64,000 nucleotides of DNA from Trichomonas vaginalis G3 (GCF_026262505.1 NC_067204.1:17152165-17216164), one strand, 5' to 3'; positions 8,996 to 18,004 are shown, numbered from the stretch's first letter. Notes: generated by a model from the letters alone, not told the origin. Made by a program: numbers and translations.

Positions 8996-9856
8996 TCATT
9001 TACAATACTGCGATGTAGAGTTTAAGAGTTGTGCTTCAATGTAGAGACAGTCCTTATGGTCTGGAGGTAAGAACACTGGGCAGTTATGGTCATGAGTGGA
9101 GAACATGTCTATCCAAAACTCACGATTGAAGCCAGTTAATTTATAGTATTTAGGGTTAGGAAGTGGTGTAGTTCTTGTATGACCAATGAACTCATTTTCA
9201 ACGCCTTTGGCTATATTAGAGAAAAGAATAGCTTGCTTTCTATCCCAAATGCCAGGTGTTACAATCTTTGAAAATTCATTTTTCCTCGGAAGCATTGCAT
9301 CATAATTGAAAACATTCTTGAAATCATCACTTGGTTCAGAGATTTGAAATCTTATACGTAATGGATTTTCTTTCTCTTTAGCGACTTCATTGAATGGTGA
9401 ATATATAACAAACTGACAGTCATGTGTTCCATCTTCATTTTCATTAAATTCATAATGAAAGTCTATAAGTTGTGGCTGACTACCTTCTTCTTTCAGTTGT
9501 GCAAGAAACTCACGTAAAGGCTGTAAAGTTTGTACTTCAATGTTAAACTTTTTCTCGAACATTTCATTAAATGAAATCATACATTGCAACAATGTTGTAT
9601 CGTCTTTAAAGTATTTGTATATGTGAATGTTTTGGGCGCTTAAAGACTGTTCGTCATTTTCTATCTCGACTTGAAGTATAAAGTCAACTTTCCTAAATGC
9701 ACGTGTTATATACATATTTGTTATGCCAATATATTTTTCTTCATTTATGTTCACAATCCAGTCTGTTGGAAACTTAAACGTTACTCTGTTCCCCTTTATT
9801 TTGACGTCAGGGTTTTCACTACTGAACGCAACAGATAAAGGTATTTGTCTATACAT
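8996..9856 (-). CDS. Putative minor capsid (penton) protein, 286 aa
   Basis: A complete reverse-strand ORF beginning MYRQIPLSVAFSSENPDVKI. It is rich in short beta-strand-like alternations (VTFKFPTDWIVNI, CQFVIYSPF, LRIRFQISE) with no membrane segment, as expected of a single-jelly-roll penton protein. Length, orientation next to the polymerase and nearness to the major capsid gene agree with Polinton gene sets. Without structure prediction the call is inference; an unrelated structural protein is the main alternative. The polymerase gene converges on it with a 77-bp gap. Confidence 0.55.
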   Translation of the reverse strand: MYRQIPLSVAFSSENPDVKIKGNRVTFKFPTDWIVNINEEKYIGITNMYITRAFRKVDFILQVEIENDEQSLSAQNIHIYKYFKDDTTLLQCMISFNEMFEKKFNIEVQTLQPLREFLAQLKEEGSQPQLIDFHYEFNENEDGTHDCQFVIYSPFNEVAKEKENPLRIRFQISEPSDDFKNVFNYDAMLPRKNEFSKIVTPGIWDRKQAILFSNIAKGVENEFIGHTRTTPLPNPKYYKLTGFNREFWIDMFSTHDHNCPVFLPPDHKDCLYIEAQLLNSTSQYCK

Positions 9857-9880
9857 TTAGTTCCAATAAAAATAAACCAT

Positions 9881-10141
9881 TTACTCTTTCTTCACTTCAG
9901 CTTCTTTAGCTTTTGCTTCAGCTTCTTCTCTAGCTTTTTTCGCCAGTAGTCTTGGGTTCTTTTGTCTTCCAGCAGCTAATGCAGCAAGTTGTTTTTCACT
10001 AAGTTTTCTCTTTGGTCTCTCTGGCTTTTGTTCTTGTTTTTGTTCCTTCAGTTCGGATAAAATTTGCTCGCGAATTTCTTTCTTCAATGCTTCAAAATCT
10101 ATGACCCCTTGGGTCTTGTCCGTAGGGCTTGTCTGAGTCAT
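9881..10141 (-). CDS. Small lysine-rich protein, 86 aa
   Basis: The start was placed at ATG 10141 (MTQTSPTDKTQ) rather than the upstream TTG. The sequence is highly charged: an acidic/lysine helix (FEALKKEIREQILSELKEQ), a basic RPKRKLSEKQLAALAAGRQ stretch and an Ala/Lys/Glu tail. The RPKRKLSEKQLAALAAGR part recalls short basic motifs in viral DNA-condensing or scaffold proteins, but no family is assigned. It lies 24 bp upstream of the putative minor capsid start on the same strand, so the two are probably co-expressed, and it diverges from the gene at 10187. Confidence 0.55.
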   Translation of the reverse strand: MTQTSPTDKTQGVIDFEALKKEIREQILSELKEQKQEQKPERPKRKLSEKQLAALAAGRQKNPRLLAKKAREEAEAKAKEAEVKKE

Positions 10142-10186
10142 TTGACTGCAGATAAAAAACAAAATTAAAACTTTAACCGATGTAAA

Positions 10187-10615
10187 ATGAGCTTGTCAAA
10201 ATCAGAGCGAGAGTCTATTATATTAAATGACGCAAGAGGAATACAACATCCTTTCTATTACGTAAGTCAGAGTAAAGATGGTAAAATATACGTAAGAAAA
10301 AGAAAGGTTCCATTAGCGAATGCAGAGAGCGACAACATTAAGGTGCATGGCACCGAGGGTGAAGCCCATATAAAACCTTCTATTCAAACTGAAAAGTCAA
10401 TAGAACAAGAAGAAAAGAAGCCAGATGTTCTTTCAATAACGAACCAAGAGCTTATTGCAAAGTTCGTGAATTTCATTGAAAAGCAAACCGAGTCAAAGAA
10501 CCCTGACCCACCAGTGAAAGAAGTTGAGACAAAAGAGAATGTACAGTTCATTGAAAATGTCAAGAAACAACTTCCACCACGAATTCCAAGAAGAAGAGTG
10601 AGAATAATGAAGTAA
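10187..10615 (+). CDS. Small structural-cluster protein with FYxxxxKDG motif, 142 aa
   Basis: Starts MSLSKSERESIILNDARG. Residues about 22-43 read HPFYYVSQSKDGKIYVRKRK, which parallels GFYIHTMKDGRVQFRKIK in the gene at 12766; the two may be paralogues or share a small beta-hairpin domain. The middle is Glu/Lys-rich and the tail is basic and proline-containing (LPPRIPRRRVRIM). Its stop is 27 bp before the major capsid start on the same strand, suggesting a virion or assembly role. A double hairpin (10342-10367) lies inside the frame, translated within VHGTEGEAH. Confidence 0.6.
   Translation: MSLSKSERESIILNDARGIQHPFYYVSQSKDGKIYVRKRKVPLANAESDNIKVHGTEGEAHIKPSIQTEKSIEQEEKKPDVLSITNQELIAKFVNFIEKQTESKNPDPPVKEVETKENVQFIENVKKQLPPRIPRRRVRIMK
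10342..10367. repeat. GC-rich double hairpin, copy 3
   Basis: GGTGC-ATG-GCACC (10342-10354), spacer GA, then GGGT-GAA-GCCC (10357-10367, with one G-T pair) and AT. The first stem differs in sequence from copies 1 and 2 but keeps pairing and geometry. It lies inside the coding sequence at 10187. Confidence 0.7.
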
Positions 10616-10642
10616 ATAGATATTTTTATCTGAAGTAAATAC

Positions 10643-12193
10643 ATGCAGAACGAACAGTTAAACGAATTTACTCCAGCAGAGCATATTCATCAGATTCGCT
10701 CATATTTCGATATCATAGACAATGCAGTTCAAATTGGTGACACTAATAGAAAATATTCTGACGCAAAGATTCCATCACAACCTGGAACTGCTAAAGATAA
10801 CACATGGGTAACATTCAATCTCTCACCTCCTGGTGAAAATATGTTGGACCTTTACAATACATTCATTACGTATAAAATGGAAGGTCAATTTATTGTAGAT
10901 AAAGAAATTGGTTCAGGTTCCAATAAAACAAACCCACCAGGATTTTGGATTGGTTTCGATGACGCTTTCTATGCAGTTGCTGGATATCAAATCCTTGCAA
11001 ATGGTCGTATCGTATATTCTCAAGACAACGCAAGAGAAGAAGCATATATAACTTCAAACTCACAAACTACCGAACAAATAAAGAAAGTAGATGTTTTCTC
11101 AAAGACTCGACATGAAGATGTATGGAGTCATTCGGGAACATGCAGAACAGGACAAATTGTTAGTGGTCCAATTACAGCAGGAAAATCATTTGATTTTAAG
11201 CTTCGTTTAAGAATTCCTGTTAGAAGATTCCTTCCATTAGAAGCTATAAGATTTATTCCTGCATTTGCTGGTAACATTCAGCTTAAAGTAAAGTTCAGTA
11301 GCGACGCATTACAATGCACATCTATATCTGTAAATGATATCATTGCTTTCAATTCAACTCTTAAAGTTGCATTTGCTTCAGATTCAAATCCACCGACAAA
11401 TAAATTTGTTCCATGGAATGAACCATTCACTATGATAACGAAGGCAATAGAAGCTAGTGGAACAGTTACTATTACAACTGTAACCCAGCAACTATTTCGA
11501 ACAAAGATGGATTTTAATGAATGTTTCATTCATCCAAAGTCATTCTCTTTAGACTCCAACATTTATACAGAACTTGTAGAACATTATACAAACGAGGCTT
11601 TATGTTTTCCTGTTAAAGTTATGGATTGGATTCCTATGGACGGTTCATTCTCAAAGAATACAGATAGTTCAAGTGCAACATTTACAGCAGCTTATACGCC
11701 TATTAATGTTAAAAGTATTTGGGCACTATTTAGAAAGAAAGACAATTATTATGTTAATTTTGAGAACCCTAAGTTTAAATATCTTCAGCTTTCCATGGGA
11801 GCTTATGGAAATATGCCTGCAGAACCTGAAAAATCATATGGACCTGTATTTTATGAAATGGTTGCGAACGCTTGCAATACAAACAATGATATGATAGGAT
11901 TTAATGAAGATGTTATGAGGTCATTGGTGGATGATGGTAGTGTGGAACATAAATGGGATAGCTATGACAACACACATTTCTTATGTGGTTTTCCAACTGA
12001 AGTGGACTTTTGCTTCCAGCAAGGTCAAACATCTACTGCTCCAATAACATACAAATTGACTGTTAAAGGACCTATTGAACTAGCAACTGAAAATGTACCA
12101 AAGCCACTTATTGGATTTATGAGGGATTGTTGCTTTGCAATACAAGTAAGACAGTCAGGCATACCAATAATAAGACTTGACACTATAACTTAG
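10643..12193 (+). CDS. Major capsid protein, double-jelly-roll type (putative), 516 aa
   Basis: A 516-residue soluble, beta-rich protein starting MQNEQLNEFTPAEHIHQ. Strand-like segments recur throughout (NTWVTFNLSPPGENMLDL, FDFKLRLRIPVRRFLPLEA, IQLKVKFSS, ITYKLTVKGPIEL), and there is no signal peptide or membrane helix. Length and place next to the putative minor capsid gene match the Polinton major capsid protein, which is related to those of adenoviruses and virophages. It would build the icosahedral shell. The assignment rests on context and composition, with no alignment run. The frame is uninterrupted. Confidence 0.75.
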   Translation: MQNEQLNEFTPAEHIHQIRSYFDIIDNAVQIGDTNRKYSDAKIPSQPGTAKDNTWVTFNLSPPGENMLDLYNTFITYKMEGQFIVDKEIGSGSNKTNPPGFWIGFDDAFYAVAGYQILANGRIVYSQDNAREEAYITSNSQTTEQIKKVDVFSKTRHEDVWSHSGTCRTGQIVSGPITAGKSFDFKLRLRIPVRRFLPLEAIRFIPAFAGNIQLKVKFSSDALQCTSISVNDIIAFNSTLKVAFASDSNPPTNKFVPWNEPFTMITKAIEASGTVTITTVTQQLFRTKMDFNECFIHPKSFSLDSNIYTELVEHYTNEALCFPVKVMDWIPMDGSFSKNTDSSSATFTAAYTPINVKSIWALFRKKDNYYVNFENPKFKYLQLSMGAYGNMPAEPEKSYGPVFYEMVANACNTNNDMIGFNEDVMRSLVDDGSVEHKWDSYDNTHFLCGFPTEVDFCFQQGQTSTAPITYKLTVKGPIELATENVPKPLIGFMRDCCFAIQVRQSGIPIIRLDTIT

Positions 12194-12198
12194 CTGCG

Positions 12199-12218
12199 GA
12201 CGACAGTGAGGAATAAAG
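12199..12218 (+). repeat. 20-bp repeat after the capsid gene
   Basis: GACGACAGTGAGGAATAAAG starts 6 bp after the capsid stop and recurs exactly at 12991-13010, where it forms the last codons and stop of the gene at 12766. Confidence 0.85.
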
Positions 12219-12246
12219 GATGAACGTTTATTTTTAAAGCTTATAA

Positions 12247-12717
12247 ATGAGTTCTTCATCAAGCTCTCGTGAACCTTCACCATCTATGAAACAAACTTTA
12301 CCAAACGATTATGGAGCACCTATTGAATATTTCTTACGAGCTGCACAATGGCAAAGAGCAGTCTCACCAAGGTTAGGTGTTCCACCAGCTCCTGTCAAAA
12401 ATAGCATTTGGTCAAGTCCTTATATAAAATATGGTCTCCCACTAGGTTTGCTAATTACAGCAGGAGCAGTAATGATGTTGAAAAGAAATAAAGCAAATGT
12501 TGTAAATAATACTGAAGTAGTTGAAGTTAAACAAACTCCGACACCTTCGCCAAAACCAACGTCAAAACCAACGCCTTCACAAGCAACACCTTCAACGACT
12601 CCTGAACCTATGGAAGTACAAACTCCTGTTCAAAAGTCAACTCCTAAACCGACTCCAACATTTAAACCAGAACCTACTCCTCAAATAAATCGTAAAACTC
12701 CTGCGTTTCCTTACTGA
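12247..12717 (+). CDS. Membrane-anchored Pro/Thr-rich protein, 156 aa
   Basis: Starts MSSSSSSREPSPSMKQ. A short soluble part (PNDYGAPIEYFLRAAQWQRA) precedes one membrane segment at about 59-79 (YGLPLGLLITAGAVMML) with a basic KRNK stop-transfer signal, then about 70 residues of Pro/Thr/Ser/Lys repeats (TPTPSPKPTSKPTPS). It resembles small virion membrane or linker proteins in layout but matches no known family by eye. It lies 53 bp after the capsid stop on the same strand. Confidence 0.65.
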   Translation: MSSSSSSREPSPSMKQTLPNDYGAPIEYFLRAAQWQRAVSPRLGVPPAPVKNSIWSSPYIKYGLPLGLLITAGAVMMLKRNKANVVNNTEVVEVKQTPTPSPKPTSKPTPSQATPSTTPEPMEVQTPVQKSTPKPTPTFKPEPTPQINRKTPAFPY

Positions 12718-12765
12718 AAAAATAACGTTATTTTTATTTAATATTAAAATTTTTATTTGATTGAA

Positions 12766-13008
12766 ATGACGACTAAAGTCACTGAAGCAATGAAACAAAA
12801 GTTTTTGGTAGAATACATTAAATCAGGAACTATTCCAGAAGGTTTTTACATTCATACTATGAAGGATGGTAGAGTTCAGTTTAGAAAGATAAAGCAACCA
12901 TTAGATAAAGAAGGAATTTTGAGAAAGATTAAACTTCATGAGGACAACATTGCTGAACTTAAGAAGAAGTTAGAAGAGTTGGAGAAAGCAGACGACAGTG
13001 AGGAATAA
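12766..13008 (+). CDS. Small conserved terminal Maverick protein, 80 aa
   Basis: The start is ATG 12766 (MTTKVTEAMKQKF), matching both copies in element B. It has an N-terminal helix, then GFYIHTMKDGRVQFRKIKQP (about residues 26-45), then an amphipathic helix IAELKKKLEELEKA. Element B carries two copies identical to each other (17186-17422 and 39946-40182), which end GREL instead of ADDSEE. Its retention in an element without polymerase or capsid, next to both termini, suggests a role at the ends of the DNA or simple location within a long inverted repeat; both are inference. The box AAAAAATAACGTTATTTTT precedes it. Confidence 0.7.
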   Translation: MTTKVTEAMKQKFLVEYIKSGTIPEGFYIHTMKDGRVQFRKIKQPLDKEGILRKIKLHEDNIAELKKKLEELEKADDSEE

Positions 13009-13017
13009 AGCAATGAA

Positions 13018-13082
13018 TTCAACAGGGTAGAAATGAGGTTAGAAATCGGGTTAGATATACCATCTACCCTAAATTTATTTTT
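13018..13082. repeat. Hairpin module, GGTTAG/GGGTAG type
   Basis: GGGTAG, GAGGTTAG and GGGTTAGA words face CTACCC, followed by TAAATTTATTTTTTG. At the orthologous site in element B (17107-17173 and 40194-40243) the flanks are the same but the words are GGTGA and TCACC. Confidence 0.75.
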
Positions 13083-13167
13083 TGTGCTATGTTTTCATAC
13101 GCGTGAGGGTGGTATATCATTTATTTTTTATTTTATTTTTTTAAAATTATTATTTTATTTTATATAA

Positions 13168-13356
13168 ATGACGAAAACTATTGAGATAACAAACTACAAC
13201 GGTCATGAGTTCAAGAATTTGTTCTTCGTTCCTCGTGAAAATACATTCTATCAGATACGAGGGAGAAAGGGTAAAGTTAGTTTGAGCGTTTATGACAAAG
13301 AGCATTATGGAAGATATATACAAGCAATAGATACAAACGGTAAGCGGTTTCATTAG
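13168..13356 (+). CDS. Small terminal Maverick protein, shorter form, 62 aa
   Basis: Starts MTKTIEITNYNGHEFKNLFF and matches the first 55 or so residues of the 108-residue proteins at 16708-17034 and 40323-40649. The region FFVPRENTFYQIRGRKGKVS is beta-rich and basic. Sequence downstream still resembles the acidic tail of the longer forms. I count this among the broken genes of element A. Function unknown; the gene lies about 340 bp inside the right terminus. Confidence 0.6.
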   Translation: MTKTIEITNYNGHEFKNLFFVPRENTFYQIRGRKGKVSLSVYDKEHYGRYIQAIDTNGKRFH

Positions 13357-13692
13357 CTTTGTCAAAACTTACTAACATTTATTTTGACAGTGACTTTGAC
13401 TCTGACATTGGACGACACAGCGATACTGAAGAATATGAACTATTGTGTGAAGCACAGCAATGGGAAGAGTTGCAATACTTTTGTAAGTGAGAACGTTTAT
13501 TTTTACAGTAGTGAAGTCGTTTGTGAAAACGTTAGTGAGGTGAAGTGGTTGGCGCTTTGTAAATATTTAAGGTTTAAGTCGTGTTGTCGTTTGTGTTGTA
13601 AAATATACGTTAACGGTTTTGTAAATTGTCAAACCGTTATCTTGGGTAAGGTGGAACGCAGTGCCTCCATAACCAAGATAGGTATACTAACT
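13357..13692. repeat. Right terminus of element A with terminal hairpin
   Basis: Matches the ends of element B (AAATATACGTTAACGG, GTGTTGTCGTTTGTGTTGT) and ends TATACTAACT. The last 55 bp fold: TATCTTGG (13638-13645) pairs with CCAAGATA (13673-13680) around GGAACGCAGTGCCTCC. Element B has a different stem with the same apex. Direct repeats of the target cannot be checked because the left end is outside the window. Confidence 0.8.
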
Positions 13693-15159
13693 GTAGAGTC
13701 TGCAATATTTGAATTTTCGGAGCAAATCGGAGCATCTGAACCTTGATTTGTATCGGCTTGCTCAAAATTAGTTTGAATTGGAGTGGATGAATTAAAATCT
13801 GGATGATTTAATGTTTCATTAAATAATGCCATAATTTTTTCTCTTTTTTCATTAATAAACTTAGTGATCATTGTATCTTTATCTGTTAGATCGATTGATT
13901 TGATATACTGCATCATGAACTGGAATATTTTCGAACAATGAACTCGATTCTATGGAACCATATGGAGAAATCTCGTTCTGAGCCAAAGAAAGATCACTTA
14001 CGTTGTATTGTTTGATAGAAAAAATTGTTTTCTCAAGTTCTTTTTGAAAGCAGTCAAGAATATAATTTTTGTGCTATCAGTGATAACGGTTTTTATATGG
14101 CGCTCGATCTTCTGGTTATTTTTGATGCGTTATATTTATCTTAATTGGATTTGAGATATCTTCTTAATAGCTTCATAAATGTTTGGATGTTTTAACGAAG
14201 AAAATTCTGAATGCATACTCTCGAGGCAATCATTAGTGAATATTGCAATTGCATTATTATATTGAGATATTAAATTGTAGTGCGGCAACCAAACTTTGTT
14301 TGAAATAATCAATATAATCTTTGATCGAATCAACTTTATTTTGATTAATTATATGCATTGTAAGTACAAATTCTTCATGAGACATGAATGAGTAATAGAA
14401 TATAGCTTAAATAAAGAATTTTGTAAAGTATTGAAATTTTTTGTATAAAGTGCTACAAGTTTCCTGTGTAAAGCTTGTTTGAAATGAAATAGGCATCCAA
14501 TTATACGGACTTTAGGGAAAATTTGTTGAAGTGCCTCTATCATTCCCTTTTCAAATCACAATGAATTTGAATTAGCTTTGAAAATTGAATACCCTTGACA
14601 GTAAAAAATATATTCAAATGCCTTCTTATAAGATTCAAATGTGCGGTTTTTCATGAATATAAATAAAATGGTAGATATTGATTTGTTGAAGGTTCACAAA
14701 TCATAATTGTTAGCATCTGTCCTTTTTGAAAATTTTTGTGTAATTTTAAAAGTTCCATCGCAAAATAAATCTGTGGCTTCTTTTGCAAATTGAATTGCCT
14801 TCTCAAAACCAAAAAACATCGTCTCACAATTTGCTTGAAAATCATGGCCAATGAAAAACTGCTCGCCATTTATTAAACAAAAATTAGCAATTTCATCGTC
14901 TGTAATTTTTTCTCCAACAGAAAATTTTCTGGACTTATTATAAACTTCCCTGACCAATGAATCTTTAATTAATGGATTTTCATCAGTACCAACAGCAAGT
15001 TCTGTCATAAATTTTTTAATCTGCTGAAAAGTGCTGTTGTCTTCAGAAAATTTTGCCATTGCCTTATTGTATATTTCTGTCAGAGTCATTGATTTATGAA
15101 GATCATTTTTTTTCATTTTGTAACTTTTTAAATTGTCTGCATTCGGGTATATGTTCCTT
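13693..15159 (-). pseudogene. MULE transposase, middle and C-terminal part, decayed
   Basis: Reverse-strand fragments of a Mutator-like DDE transposase. In order they are NCETMFFGFEKAIQ and TDLFCDGTFKI (the first catalytic Asp region, about 14790), a piece around STNQYLPFYLYS (frame change near 14700), then FESYKKAFEYIFY and, after a stop near 14555, IGCLFHFKQALHRK (the C-x2-H signature), and a C-terminal part to 13693. At least three frameshifts or stops show it is dead. The N-terminal zinc-finger half lies 25.8 kb away at 40939-41330, separated by element B, and element A abuts the C-terminal side. Confidence 0.8.
15155..15159. repeat. Target-site duplication of element B, left
   Basis: TCCTT precedes AGTTAGTATAC and is repeated at 40939-40943 after the right terminus. 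Five to six bp is the expected size for Maverick integration. Confidence 0.8.
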
Positions 15160-15340
15160 AGTTAGTATACATAAGTCGTGTACTGAGGCACTGCGCTCCT
15201 CCGTACACCACTTAGCGGTTTTGACACTTTACGAAACCGGTAACGTATATTTTACAATACAACCATAACACCAACTTAACCTTAAATATTTACAAAACCG
15301 TTAACGTATATTTTACAACACAAACGACAACACTAACTTT

Positions 15341-16595
15341 GTTGTAAACAGAAATTCATCAAAAGTGACACCTCAGAAAAGCTAAAATATTGAATTTTTG
15401 GAACTTTTGATAGAGCACGTTTTTAAATATTAATTAAAGTAAATGTATATTTTGTAAAGATTCTTTTTAATAAAAAAATAAAATTTTGAAGAAGAACACA
15501 AAATCTTCTGAAAAATAATATCACATAAACTCATATTATTTTCTAATATATAACTATTTTATATAAAAATCAAATTCAATGATCTTAAAAGCGAAGGATA
15601 AACCTCAAAAATTACGAATATAATGAGTGGGAATATAATGCTTATCTATCATAAAACCATATGAAATATCAATTTTTGCTTTACGCCTAATTTTTGACGA
15701 CAATTAGCAAAAAATGTTAAATGTTAACACTCAGTCCATTTGAATATGAAAAATAAAATTGACTTTGATTAAATGTTTTTATTTATCATGCAATTCTTCT
15801 TGCGACCAAAGATTTGAATAAAATTTCAAAAAATAAGATAGCTTAAAAAATAATATACGGTAGTGTTTACTAATAGATGAATAGTATATAAATTCTATTA
15901 AAATGGATTTGATCCAAAAAAATATAAAACCAAAAATAATTGTTATAATTTAAATGAAGAAGTAATTTAAAACGATTTTATTTATGATCAAATTTTATAT
16001 ATTTTTTTGGATCAAATCCATTTTAATAGAATTTATATACTATTCATCTATTAGTAAACACTACCGTATATTATTTTTTAAGCTATCTTATTTTTTGAAA
16101 TTTTATTCAAATCTTTGGTCGCAAGAAGAATTGCATGATAAATAAAAACATTTAATCAAAGTCAATTTTATTTTTCATATTCAAATGGACTGAGTGTTAA
16201 CATTTAACATTTTTTGCTAATTGTCGTCAAAAATTAGGCGTAAAGCAAAAATTGATATTTCATATGGTTTTATGATAGATAAGCATTATATTCCCACTCA
16301 TTATATTCGTAAATTTTGAGGTTTATCCTTCGCTTTTAAGATCATTGAATTTGATTTTTATATAAAATAGTTATATATTAGAAAATAATATGAGTTTATG
16401 TGATATTATTTTTCAGAAGATTTCATTCTATATGCCTATGAAAAGTACTCTCAAAACTAACTTTTTCCTAATTATAATTAAATCTAGAATATTGTATTAT
16501 GCTTAGTATTATTTCATTTTTCTCATTCAATTTAGAATTTACAAATGTCAAAAAATTGAGAGCTGTCACTTTTGATGAATTTCTGTTTATTACAA
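15341..16595. mobile_element. 1255-bp foldback (long inverted repeat) element, copy 1
   Basis: Ends in GTTGTAAACAGAAATTCATC on the left and the inverse of TTGTAATAAACAGAAATTC on the right, with AAAAGTGACA following in both. Internal arms of about 430 bp (roughly 15500-15935 and 15996-16425) are near-perfect inverted repeats around a spacer of about 60 bp. The outer 150 bp of the two sides are unrelated. No ORF. The likely 4-bp target duplication is CTTT/CTTA; the empty site is visible in the right arm near 40760. Family not assigned. Confidence 0.85.
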
Positions 16596-16707
16596 CTTAA
16601 CCTTAAATATTTACAAAGCCACCAACCACTTCACCTCACTAATGTTTTCACAAACGACTTCACTAATGAAAAAATAAACGTTCTCACTAACGTTCCCACT
16701 AATGTTC

Positions 16708-17034
16708 TCACTTACAAAAGTATTGCAACTCTTCCCATTGCTGTGCTTCACACAATAGTTCATATTCTTCAGTATCGCTGCTGTCGCTCCAATCGTCAGA
16801 GTCAAAGTCACTGTCAAAATAAATGTTAGTAAGTTTTGACAAAGCTAATGAAACACGCTTACCGTTTGTATCGTATGCTTGTATAAACTTTCCATTCTTC
16901 ATTCCTTCATAAACGCTCAAACTAACTTTACCCTTTCTCCCTCGTATCTGATAGAATGTATTTTCACGAGGAACGAAGAACAAATTCTTGAACTCATGAC
17001 CGTTGTAGTTTGTTATCTCAATAGTTTTCGTCAT
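16708..17034 (-). CDS. Small terminal Maverick protein, long form, 108 aa
   Basis: Starts MTKTIEITNYNGHEFKNLFF. A beta-rich basic half (ENTFYQIRGRKGKVSLSVY, then FIQAYDTNGKRVS) is followed by an acidic Asp/Ser stretch (SDFDSDDWSDSSDTEEYE) and an aromatic C-terminus (WEELQYFCK). It is identical to the right-arm copy at 40323-40649. The intact frame in both arms, in an element that lost its core genes, is notable. Function unknown. The gene reads inwards from the left terminus. Confidence 0.7.
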   Translation of the reverse strand: MTKTIEITNYNGHEFKNLFFVPRENTFYQIRGRKGKVSLSVYEGMKNGKFIQAYDTNGKRVSLALSKLTNIYFDSDFDSDDWSDSSDTEEYELLCEAQQWEELQYFCK

Positions 17035-17106
17035 TTATATAAAAATAAACTTAAAATAAACTTAAAAATAAATGATATCACCACCCTCACACGTATGAAA
17101 ACATAG

Positions 17107-17173
17107 CACAAAAATAAATTTAGGTGAAGTGGTGAGATCTCACCTCTTTTTTCACCTGTTTTTTCACCCTGTT
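17107..17173. repeat. Hairpin module, GGTGA type, left terminal copy
   Basis: CAAAAATAAATTTAGG, then GGTGAGATCTCACC, then TTTTTTCACC twice, ending CCCTGTTGAATTC. It sits at the same place as the GGTTAG-type module of element A (13018-13082). Confidence 0.8.
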
Positions 17174-17185
17174 GAATTCATTGCT

Positions 17186-17422
17186 TTATAACTCTCTTCC
17201 TTTCTCCAACTCTTCTAACTTCTTCTTAAGTTCAGCAATGTTGTCCTCATGAAGTTTAATCTTCCTTAATATACCTTCTTTATCTAATGGTTGCTTTATC
17301 TTTCTAAACTGAACTCTACCATCCTTCATAGTATGAATGTAAAAACCTTCTGGAATAGTTCCTGATTTAATGTATTCTACCAAAAACTTTTGTTTCATTG
17401 CTTCAGTGACTTTAGTCGTCAT
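17186..17422 (-). CDS. Small conserved terminal Maverick protein, 78 aa, left-arm copy
   Basis: Starts MTTKVTEAMKQKFLVEYIK at ATG 17420-17422 and is identical to the right-arm copy. It matches the element A gene at 12766 except for the last residues (EKGREL). It has an N-terminal helix, the GFYIHTMKDGRVQFRKIK segment and an amphipathic C-terminal helix. It reads towards the left terminus. Confidence 0.7.
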   Translation of the reverse strand: MTTKVTEAMKQKFLVEYIKSGTIPEGFYIHTMKDGRVQFRKIKQPLDKEGILRKIKLHEDNIAELKKKLEELEKGREL

Positions 17423-18004
17423 TTTACTCTAAGGTGAAGCTAGCACAGCGATAATGGATTTCATGACTTTTTAGTATTTCATGCAATCTTAACAGATAGC
17501 CTTACAAGTACTTCCAGTGTCCCTAGCTGTCCCTCCTTTTTATATAACTCCATGACATTTATAATCTCGCGAAACTTAACAGGTAGCATAACAGATTAAA
17601 ATCAGATGAGGTTTTGAACCAAAATTTCTAAGCAATGTTGTCAAGGATTTTTGAGGAACTAGGGACAGAGTGTGGCAAAGTCCAAGATTTAATTTATCTT
17701 CATCTGTTTCATCAGCTATCTCATCTAATATGCCAATATTTTATTCATAACTCGTGGCAAACTCACTAACTTTCATTATGTTCATCTACATGCTTCATCT
17801 GATAGAAAGTATGACTTTCATTAACTCTGTGAGATAATGAAAACTACTAGGGACAGAGACCATGGCAAAGTTTATGACTTTCATTATTTCCAGAACTTAA
17901 TGAAAACTACTAGGGACAGAGACCATGGCAAAGTTCATGATTTAATTTATTCTCTCACTAACAACAAACACAAACTCCAACACTAACGACAAAAATAAAT
18001 GTCC
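17423..18004. repeat. Spacer with direct repeats, no gene
   Basis: No coding potential is seen. A unit of about 60 bp with TACTAGGGACAGAGACCATG occurs twice (about 17848-17865 and 17909-17926); GGGACAGAG also occurs at 17663. The mirrored spacer is 39365-39945. Confidence 0.6.

Noticed and set aside
13384-13746. 120-codon plus-strand ORF at the right end of element A
   Set aside because: Runs through the acidic-tail remnant in another frame, the terminal hairpin and into MULE DNA; composite chance ORF.
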